A DNA stretch of 7,436 nt, taken from assembly GCA_945957225.1 (NCBI GenBank), contig CAMFKK010000110.1, positions 1 through 7,436 of the forward strand. Direction: 5' to 3'. Made by a program: the position numbers and the translations under genes. A model generated the notes under the pieces. That model did no database searches and was not told where the DNA came from. It saw only the letters and a program-made list of their open reading frames with translations. Below, in pieces: positions 1-6,060 of this stretch; within the stretch, counting starts at the first letter, position 1; each line of letters starts with the position of its first letter. This DNA is from an uncultured Sphingobacteriia bacterium (GTDB taxonomy: Bacteria > Bacteroidota > Bacteroidia > Chitinophagales > Chitinophagaceae).

Positions 1-765
1 GGTTTGTATCCTGTTCAGTGCACCAATGTGACCATTGATAAATGCGTGGCTATTGGGGCTTCTGATGCGGGTATTTATGTGGGACAATCACAAGATATTA
101 TTGTCAAAAATTCTATAGCACACCATAATGTTGCAGGAATAGAAATTGAGAATAGTATTAGAGCAAAGGTTTATGACAATGAAGCCTTTGAAAATGCTGG
201 TGGCTTATTGGTATTTGATTTGCCAGATTTGGTGCAGAAGCGAGGAGGTGATGTGAAAGTGTATCACAACTATATTCATGACAACAATTTTGAAAATTTT
301 GCTAGCAAGGGAAATATTGTAGCCAATGTACCCACTGGTACTGGGTTATTAATTTTGGCTACCAAGGGTGTAGAAGTATATGACAACAAATTTATCAATA
401 ACCAGTCTGTTGGCGCAGGGATTGTGAGTTATTATACCATGCAAAAACCCTTTAAAGATAAATTGTATGACCCCGTTCCCTCCAATATTTCTATCCACAA
501 CAATTTGTTTGAGAGAAAACCCACAGCACCTATTAGTAAGGATCCTATTGGTATGATTGTAGGTAAAAAATATGGTGCCGATATGCCCAATATTTTATTT
601 GATGGAATCAAGAGCAAAAAGGTCTTGGATGCAGATGGGAATTATTTGCCTGGCAATTGTATCAGCATTATCAATAATAAGGGACAGACTATTGTAACTA
701 TGGATGTAGAACATATGTTTAAAGACATGACAAGGGCAGACGATTTATTTAAATGTGGCAAATAA
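1..765 (+). CDS. Parallel beta-helix repeat protein, 5'-truncated (TIGR03805-like)
   Basis: The reading frame is open from the first base, so the gene begins upstream and the TTG at base 4 is not a credible start. The visible 254 residues contain repeated turns of a right-handed parallel beta-helix, with recurring patterns such as VKNSIAHHNVAGIEIENS, VYDNEAFENAGGLLVF, VYHNYIHDNNF and VYDNKFINNQS, spaced about 22-35 residues apart over roughly residues 20-175. The segments GGLLVFDLP and KGNIVANVPTGTG resemble the beta-helix family that occurs in a two-gene pair with diheme cytochromes of the next gene's type. Members are normally exported or lipoproteins; the signal peptide would lie outside the window. 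The fold is shared with polysaccharide lyases and NosD-like proteins, but no catalytic site is recognisable here, so binding or scaffolding is as likely as catalysis. Its stop codon overlaps the next start, which suggests co-translation and a shared task. The family call is fairly secure; the biochemical role is unknown. Confidence 0.85.
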   Translation, partial: GLYPVQCTNVTIDKCVAIGASDAGIYVGQSQDIIVKNSIAHHNVAGIEIENSIRAKVYDNEAFENAGGLLVFDLPDLVQKRGGDVKVYHNYIHDNNFENFASKGNIVANVPTGTGLLILATKGVEVYDNKFINNQSVGAGIVSYYTMQKPFKDKLYDPVPSNISIHNNLFERKPTAPISKDPIGMIVGKKYGADMPNILFDGIKSKKVLDADGNYLPGNCISIINNKGQTIVTMDVEHMFKDMTRADDLFKCGK

Positions 766-767
766 TG
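763..767 (+). promoter_or_regulatory. TAATG stop/start overlap, probable translational coupling
   Basis: The TAA stop of the beta-helix gene (763-765) shares its last A with an ATG (765-767) that begins the cytochrome frame. This one-base overlap is a classic termination-reinitiation arrangement and would keep the two products in step. An alternative in-frame ATG at 753 would add only MWQI before the signal sequence. The absence of a Shine-Dalgarno sequence before either ATG favours coupling. The overlap is seen directly; the coupling is inferred. Confidence 0.6.
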
Positions 768-1799
768 CGGACTTATTCATTCATCATCGGGCTATTTGTT
801 TTTGTGTTGGCGGGATCCTTTGTGATAGCTCCACCAAAACGTTATCCGGAAAAATTATCGGACTGGGGACTCTTTGATGGAAAACTATCTGATTTAAAAC
901 CTTCAAAAGGGATAGTGCCATATGCACTCAATACGCCCTTGTATACTGACTATGCAGAAAAGCTGAGATTTGTAAAATTACCGGTTGGTGCTTCAGTGGA
1001 TTATAATGCTAATTCTGTCTTAGATTTTCCAGCTGGAACTTTGTTGATTAAGCATTTTTACTATTCGGCAGACTTTAGAAAACCGGGGCTTAATAAAAAT
1101 ATTGTGGAGACCCGTTTGTTGGTGCACGAACCAGAGGGATGGAAAGCCATCACGTATGTGTGGAAAGAGGATCAATCTGAAGCCATTTTGGAAATAGCGG
1201 GAGAAGATAGACAAGTTAGTTTTATTGATCAGTCTGGTGTTGCAAAGAAAGTACGATATGTGGTACCCAATCAAAATCAATGCAAGGGTTGTCATAACCG
1301 CAATGACCAGATCATGCCCATTGGGCCATCCGTCAGTCAGTTGAATGGTGATTATACATATGAAACAGGTAAGGAAAATCAAATGACTTATTGGAAGCAG
1401 CATGGTATGATTAAAGATCTGCCAGCTAGCAATCTGCCAAGAACAGCTGTATGGAATGATCCAAGTACCGGTTCCTTAAACGATCGCGCACGCGCCTATT
1501 TGGCCATTAACTGTGCGCACTGCCATAGAAGAGAGGGTCCAGCTCAAACATCGGGTTTGTTTTTAACTGAAACAGAAAATGATCCTACCGTATTGGGTAT
1601 TGATAAGCCGCCTGTTGCAGCCGGAACTGGTTCAGGAGGTAGGTTGGTAGATATTAAAAAAGGGGATGCAGAAGGCTCTATTTTATGGTATAGAATGCAG
1701 ACCAAGGAACCTGGAGAAAGAATGCCTGAATTGGGTAGAAATTTGGTGCACGATGAGGGGTTGGCCTTGATTAAGGAATGGATTAACAATATGAAATAA
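765..1799 (+). CDS. Exported diheme c-type cytochrome, SO2930/HNE_0200 family (TIGR03806-like)
   Basis: This 344-residue protein starts with MRTYSFIIGLFVFVLAGSF, a basic residue followed by a hydrophobic stretch, so it is exported or membrane-anchored; no lipobox cysteine is present. Two heme c attachment motifs are visible: CKGCH at residues 173-177 (bases 1281-1295) and CAHCH at 250-254 (bases 1512-1526). Plausible distal methionine ligands are M184 (in QIMPIGP) and M320 (in GERMPELG, a typical cytochrome c sixth-ligand context). The first 170 residues carry no heme motif and form the family-specific N-terminal region. Hemes would be attached outside the cytoplasmic membrane, so it most likely transfers electrons in the periplasm. 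The ATG at 765 was chosen over 753 because it overlaps the upstream stop and gives a cleaner signal peptide. The beta-helix neighbour is the known partner family. The redox partner is not identifiable. The family call is confident; the physiological role is unknown. Confidence 0.9.
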   Translation: MRTYSFIIGLFVFVLAGSFVIAPPKRYPEKLSDWGLFDGKLSDLKPSKGIVPYALNTPLYTDYAEKLRFVKLPVGASVDYNANSVLDFPAGTLLIKHFYYSADFRKPGLNKNIVETRLLVHEPEGWKAITYVWKEDQSEAILEIAGEDRQVSFIDQSGVAKKVRYVVPNQNQCKGCHNRNDQIMPIGPSVSQLNGDYTYETGKENQMTYWKQHGMIKDLPASNLPRTAVWNDPSTGSLNDRARAYLAINCAHCHRREGPAQTSGLFLTETENDPTVLGIDKPPVAAGTGSGGRLVDIKKGDAEGSILWYRMQTKEPGERMPELGRNLVHDEGLALIKEWINNMK

Positions 1800-1831
1800 A
1801 TAGTTCAATTTTATAGTGATTAAGTTAACGT

Positions 1832-3178
1832 ATGAAAAAACAAATCTTACCCATCTTAGCCCTACTTTGTAGTACGGCTTTATTTGCACAAACCAATGGT
1901 TGGAAAAATTTATTTGATGGTAAAACCCTCAAGGGGTGGCACCAATTAAACGGAAAAGCCAAATACGAGATTGTCAATGGAACCATTGTTGGAACAACGG
2001 TTCCTGGAGAACCCAACTCTTTTTTGGCCACAGATGAAACCTATGGCGATTTTATTTTAGAAGTAGAATTAAAAGTGGGTGAAATGAATTCTGGGATACA
2101 AATCAGAAGTCTTTCACTACCCGAATACAATAATGGTAGGGTACATGGATATCAAGTTGAAATTGATCCCTCACCTCGGGCTTGGTCTGGTGGTATCTAT
2201 GACGAGGCAAGAAGGGGTTGGATGTATCAGACAGAAATGAATCCATCAGCTAAGAAAGCCTTTAATAAAAATGGATGGAACAAATATCGCATTGAAGCCA
2301 TTGGACCTTTGTTTCGTACCTGGGTAAATGATGTACCCGTTACTTGTATGTTGGATAACCTAACCCTTAAAGGATTTATTGCATTACAGGTACATGCTAT
2401 AAAGCAGGGTGAAGGAGGACAGCAAATTCAATGGAAAAATATTCGCATTCAAACTGGGGCGGCCATGAAGCCAAGACCTATGGATGCTAGTACACCGGTA
2501 GCTAATTATCTGGTAAACCATTTATCAGATCAAGAAAAAGCACAGGGCTTTGAACTCTTGTTTAATGGTAAGGATTTAACTGGTTGGAGGTCTGCTGGTC
2601 AAGTAACAACGCCCTTAAAAGGTTGGGTAGTTGAAGAAGGAGCCCTTCATGTTCAAGATAGTGCTCATTCAGGAAGACCTGGTGATTTGGTAACTCAAAA
2701 ACAATTCAAAGCTTTTGAGTTGGTGTTTGATTTTAAGCTAACTCCCGGAGCCAATTCTGGTGTAAAATATTTTGTAAAGGAAACTCCTGGAAGTAGGGCA
2801 GGTTTAGGTTTGGAATACCAAGTATTGGATGATGCTTTGCACCCCGATGCCAAAATGGGTGTAGAAGGGAATCGTACTTTGGCCAGTTTGTATGACCTAA
2901 TTCCATCTATTAAAATGGAACCAAGGTTTCAGAAAAAAATAGGGGAATGGAATCAAGGTAAAATCATTGTCTATCCTAATAACCATATAGAACATTGGTT
3001 AAATGGGTTTAAAGTGGTGGAATACGAAAAGGGTGGTACAATTTATAAGGTTTTGTTAGCACATAGTAAATATGCTAAAAACAAGGAATTTGGTAATGTG
3101 AGTCAATCACCTATTCTTTTGCAAGAACATGGGGATAATGTATATTACAGAAGCATCAAAATCAGGGAAATTAAGTAG
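1832..3178 (+). CDS. Exported tandem DUF1080 protein (3-keto-disaccharide hydrolase family, PF06439)
   Basis: The 448-residue protein opens with a signal peptide, MKKQILPILALLCSTALFAQ, with cleavage expected around residues 19-20. It carries two DUF1080 domains. The first spans about residues 24-208 (begins WKNLFDGKTLKGW; includes GYQVEIDPSPRAWSGGIYDE). The second spans about 239-446 (begins FELLFNGKDLTGW; includes GLGLEYQVLDDALHPDAK and NRTLASLYDLIP). Each is a concanavalin-like beta-sandwich in this family. Characterised DUF1080 proteins of gut and soil Bacteroidota cleave glycosides already oxidised to 3-keto sugars, a route distinct from classical hydrolysis. The matching oxidoreductase is not in the window. 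The gene lies 32 bases after the cytochrome gene with no terminator between them, so co-transcription is likely, and a strong terminator follows it. The two halves are clearly diverged and one may serve for binding rather than catalysis. The domain call is very secure; substrate and activity are inferred. Confidence 0.92.
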   Translation: MKKQILPILALLCSTALFAQTNGWKNLFDGKTLKGWHQLNGKAKYEIVNGTIVGTTVPGEPNSFLATDETYGDFILEVELKVGEMNSGIQIRSLSLPEYNNGRVHGYQVEIDPSPRAWSGGIYDEARRGWMYQTEMNPSAKKAFNKNGWNKYRIEAIGPLFRTWVNDVPVTCMLDNLTLKGFIALQVHAIKQGEGGQQIQWKNIRIQTGAAMKPRPMDASTPVANYLVNHLSDQEKAQGFELLFNGKDLTGWRSAGQVTTPLKGWVVEEGALHVQDSAHSGRPGDLVTQKQFKAFELVFDFKLTPGANSGVKYFVKETPGSRAGLGLEYQVLDDALHPDAKMGVEGNRTLASLYDLIPSIKMEPRFQKKIGEWNQGKIIVYPNNHIEHWLNGFKVVEYEKGGTIYKVLLAHSKYAKNKEFGNVSQSPILLQEHGDNVYYRSIKIREIK

Positions 3179-3210
3179 ACCTGATTGGTAAATTTTTGGC
3201 AGTTTGGTAG

Positions 3211-3245
3211 AAGTCGGTGGGCGAAAGCCTGCTGACTTTCTTTTT
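3211..3245 (+). terminator. Intrinsic (rho-independent) terminator after the DUF1080 gene
   Basis: Bases 3211-3222 pair with 3227-3238 in a 12-bp stem without mismatches (three G-U wobbles), closed by a GAAA tetraloop of the stable GNRA type. The stem runs straight into a T-rich tail (TTCTTTTT, to 3245). It starts 32 bases after the DUF1080 stop codon. The other strand has no matching T-tract, so it acts on + strand transcripts. It should separate the cytochrome/DUF1080 unit from the glycoside hydrolase unit. Confidence 0.85.
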
Positions 3246-3264
3246 CAATTTCAATTCCAAACAT

Positions 3265-3280
3265 AGGGCTGCAAAGCCCT
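3265..3280 (+). promoter_or_regulatory. GCAA-loop hairpin in the leader of the GH2 gene
   Basis: AGGGCT (3265-3270) and AGCCCT (3275-3280) form a perfect 6-bp, GC-rich stem around a GCAA loop. It is followed by an A/T-mixed sequence rather than a T-tract, so it is not a standard terminator. It ends 13 bases before the ATG at 3294, where it would sit at the edge of the ribosome footprint or could protect the 5' end of the mRNA. No -33 TTTG / -7 TAnnTTTG promoter pair was recognised in bases 3179-3293, so the transcript start is unknown. The hairpin is seen in the sequence; a regulatory role is a guess. Confidence 0.45.
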
Positions 3281-3293
3281 CAATCAATTCAAT

Positions 3294-6047
3294 ATGGTAA
3301 ATATTAAAATCAGATGGATTCTTTTATTGCTAGTTTTTGCAAATTGTTCTATTGCACAAAATATACCCTTGCCGGAACACCCAAGACCTGATTTTGAAAG
3401 AGCCAATTGGCTCAATCTAAATGGTGCTTGGGATTTTGAATTTGATTCATTGAATACGGGGCTTTCAAAAGATTGGCAAAAGGGTAAAACCAATTTTTCA
3501 CAGAAAATCAATGTGCCATTTCCATGGGGTTCTCCCTTGTCTGGTGTCAAGGATTTGGCAGATTATGCTTGGTACAAAAAGTCTATTCAAGTGCCAGCTT
3601 CTTGGACTGGTCAACGCATATATTTAACAGTTGGTGCTTCTGATTTTGAAACTAGTATTTGGTTAGATGGGGTTTTGGTTGGGAAACACAAAGGCGGATA
3701 TACTCCTTTTTCATTTGAGTTAACAAAGCAGGTGAAATATGGCAGTCAACAACAATTGGTCATCCGCGTTGATGATAAGCGTAGAGATTTTGCATTATAT
3801 GGCAAACAAGGTTATGGCAATGCTAGAGGAATTTGGCAAACTATTTATTTAGAAGCAAGGGGGCAGACTCATTTAACTACCATACATTTTACCCCAGATA
3901 TTGATAAGCAAACTGTAAAAGCTTCATTGGAATTTTCTAATGAATTTGTAGCCGATACTGAAATAAAGATTAGCATTAAGACGGCAGGAGAAGCTATTGT
4001 AACAAGTGCAAAAGTGTTGAAAAATAAGGACAGGGCCGAAATGCAAATTGCCATACCCAATCCGAGGCTTTGGAATTTAGAAGATCCTTTTTTGTATGAA
4101 GCAGAAGTTAGCTTGGGCGATGACAAGGTCAAATCCTATTTTGGCATGCGCAAGATTTCTGTGATGAATTTGCCTAATTCCAATTTCCCCTATTTAGCTT
4201 TAAATAACCAACCTATTTATTTGCAGCTGACGCTTGACCAGTCGTATCATCCAGATGGATTCTATACTTTTCCTACGGATGCCTTTATGAAAAACGAAAT
4301 TCTCTTGGCCAAAGAAATTGGACTAAATGGAATTAGAACCCACATTAAAGTTGATGTACCTAGAAAATTATATTGGGCAGATAAACTAGGATTATTGGTC
4401 ATGTCTGATTTGCCCAATGCCTGGGGTGAGCCTGATGCAGCCATGCAGGCTGAATCAGAATACACACTGAGAGAAATGATTAAAAGAGATTATAATCATC
4501 CCGCTATTTTTTCATGGATCACATTTAATGAAACCTGGGGTTTGCAAACCAAGGTTACTGAAAATGGAAAAACTAGGTCACAATATTTGCCCCAAACCCA
4601 AAACTGGGTTGCATCTATGTACTATTTGGCAAAGTCATTAGACCCAACTAGGTTGGTAGAAGATAATTCCGTTTGTTGTGGAAGAGGACATACGGAAACA
4701 GATATTAATTCTTGGCATGAATACCTGCCAGGTTGGGCATGGGAAGACCATTTAGCCAATCTCACCTCCAAAACTTTTGAAGGTAGTACGGATCATTTTG
4801 AAAAAGGATTCAAACAAGGTCTACAACCCAATATCAATTCTGAATGTGGCAATGTTTGGGGTTATGATGGAAGTACGGGTGATGTGGATTGGAGTTGGGA
4901 TTATCATCGTATGATCAACACTTTCAGAAAATATCCCAAAGTGGCGGGTTGGCTTTATACAGAGCACCATGACGTGATCAATGAATGGAATGGTTACTGG
5001 CGTTTTGATAGAACCAAAAAATTTACTGGATTGAGTCAAATGATGGATGGTATATCTGATAAAGATTTTCATTCAGCATTTTATATTTCCACTGGAAATG
5101 AGATTTCTAAAAACTTACAAGCTGGTACTGTATTGGAATTACCACTCTATGTTTCTGTCATGTCAGGTAAAGCTATTAAGGATAATCAATTGGTATTGGA
5201 ATATGATTTAGACTTTATGGATAAAACAGGGGAAACAAAAAAAATAGTTCATGAAAAAACCAGTTTCCCTTATCAACCATGGATGCAACAACAATTAGCT
5301 TCACTCAGTATTAAAATGCCTAATTATGATGGTTTGGGAATGGTACAACTTAGGTTAAAAGACAAGGATGGGAAACTCTTGCATAGCAATTTTATGCATG
5401 TAGTGGTTAAAGGTGGTCAAGCTCAAAATAATACCATCATCTTTGAACAAGAAGCAAGCAAATATTCCCAAGCAGAATTTTCCAACAAGGTTTGGAAGGT
5501 CTTAGATGGATTAAAAGTTAATGGAGCCGGCAAAGGCTTTATTGAATACCAAATTCCCGTGCCTGCTAATTTAGACCTCAAAGGCATTAAGACTTCTTAT
5601 ATTTTGGTAGAAGCATCTGCCAAAAAATTATTTGACAAAGACAGGGGAGAGCAATTTGAAAAAGATCAGGATTATATGTTGGGGGCCAAAGTATCGCCAC
5701 ATAAAAACCCTAATGCTTATCCTATGACGGATGAAACGCTGTTTCCCTCTGTGATTAAAGTATCCGTAAATGGGAAGAACTTAAAAACAGAGACGCTTCC
5801 TGATGATCCGGCTGATCACCGTGGGGTGCTTTCTTGGAACAGTCAATTAAAAGATAAAAAATTAAGGGAAGCTGGGTCTTATGGCTTTTTGATCAAAGTT
5901 CCTATTAGTAATGCTGTTTTAAAACAATCGGCAGCTCAAGGATTTCTTTCTTTAAAACTAAGCACTGAAGCAGAAGGTGGCATTGCCATATATGGTGCTG
6001 ATTTTGGTAGGTATCCCATTAATCCAAGTATTGTGATTAAGCGTTAA
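3294..6047 (+). CDS. Exported glycoside hydrolase family 2 enzyme (beta-galactosidase/beta-glucuronidase-like)
   Basis: This complete 917-residue protein has an N-terminal signal peptide (hydrophobic core ILLLLVFA, ending near SIAQ); the nearby cysteine lacks a good lipobox, so a soluble periplasmic form is favoured. The layout is that of GH2: a jelly-roll sugar-binding domain (about 30-190, with LNGAWDFEFD and YAWYKKSIQVP), an Ig-like domain (about 191-285), and a TIM barrel (about 286-597). The barrel shows the probable acid/base E413 in WITFNETWG and the probable nucleophile E517 in NINSECGNVWGYDG. The conserved LDQSYHPDGFYTFPTD and RTHIKVD segments fit the same GH2 group. About 320 further residues follow: an Ig-like region (598-705) and a C-terminal region (710-917) with beta-sandwich character. 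GH2 enzymes remove beta-linked terminal sugars with retention of configuration; which sugar cannot be read from the sequence. The terminator upstream and a GH78 gene 13 bases downstream suggest a two-enzyme unit. Confidence 0.92.
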   Translation: MVNIKIRWILLLLVFANCSIAQNIPLPEHPRPDFERANWLNLNGAWDFEFDSLNTGLSKDWQKGKTNFSQKINVPFPWGSPLSGVKDLADYAWYKKSIQVPASWTGQRIYLTVGASDFETSIWLDGVLVGKHKGGYTPFSFELTKQVKYGSQQQLVIRVDDKRRDFALYGKQGYGNARGIWQTIYLEARGQTHLTTIHFTPDIDKQTVKASLEFSNEFVADTEIKISIKTAGEAIVTSAKVLKNKDRAEMQIAIPNPRLWNLEDPFLYEAEVSLGDDKVKSYFGMRKISVMNLPNSNFPYLALNNQPIYLQLTLDQSYHPDGFYTFPTDAFMKNEILLAKEIGLNGIRTHIKVDVPRKLYWADKLGLLVMSDLPNAWGEPDAAMQAESEYTLREMIKRDYNHPAIFSWITFNETWGLQTKVTENGKTRSQYLPQTQNWVASMYYLAKSLDPTRLVEDNSVCCGRGHTETDINSWHEYLPGWAWEDHLANLTSKTFEGSTDHFEKGFKQGLQPNINSECGNVWGYDGSTGDVDWSWDYHRMINTFRKYPKVAGWLYTEHHDVINEWNGYWRFDRTKKFTGLSQMMDGISDKDFHSAFYISTGNEISKNLQAGTVLELPLYVSVMSGKAIKDNQLVLEYDLDFMDKTGETKKIVHEKTSFPYQPWMQQQLASLSIKMPNYDGLGMVQLRLKDKDGKLLHSNFMHVVVKGGQAQNNTIIFEQEASKYSQAEFSNKVWKVLDGLKVNGAGKGFIEYQIPVPANLDLKGIKTSYILVEASAKKLFDKDRGEQFEKDQDYMLGAKVSPHKNPNAYPMTDETLFPSVIKVSVNGKNLKTETLPDDPADHRGVLSWNSQLKDKKLREAGSYGFLIKVPISNAVLKQSAAQGFLSLKLSTEAEGGIAIYGADFGRYPINPSIVIKR

Positions 6048-6060
6048 TTAAAACTCATTC

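Noticed and set aside
4..6. TTG as start of the beta-helix gene
   Set aside because: The frame is open to base 1, the residues after it are mid-domain beta-helix sequence, and no signal peptide follows; the gene is simply cut by the window edge.
753..764. Upstream ATG for the cytochrome gene
   Set aside because: It adds only four residues (MWQI) before the signal peptide, lies inside the end of the previous gene, and lacks the stop/start overlap seen at 765. It cannot be fully excluded.
1020..1403. 127-codon open frame on the minus strand
   Set aside because: It lies wholly antisense to the cytochrome gene, covers its first heme motif, has no recognisable domain, and looks like a chance frame.
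1800..1831. Promoter or terminator between the cytochrome and DUF1080 genes
   Set aside because: The 32-base gap is AT-rich with a GTTAAC palindrome but has no stem with T-tract and no promoter consensus; it reads as an ordinary intra-operon spacer.
3179..3293. Bacteroidota-type promoter (TTTG ... TAnnTTTG) for the GH2 gene
   Set aside because: TTTG-like fragments such as the one in GCAGTTTGGTAG occur, but no properly spaced -33/-7 pair matches; those present also lie before the terminator.
3311..3359. Lipoprotein signal (lipobox) in the GH2 protein
   Set aside because: A cysteine follows VFAN, but Asn at -1 and Phe at -3 do not fit the lipobox; a normal signal peptide ending near SIAQ fits better.
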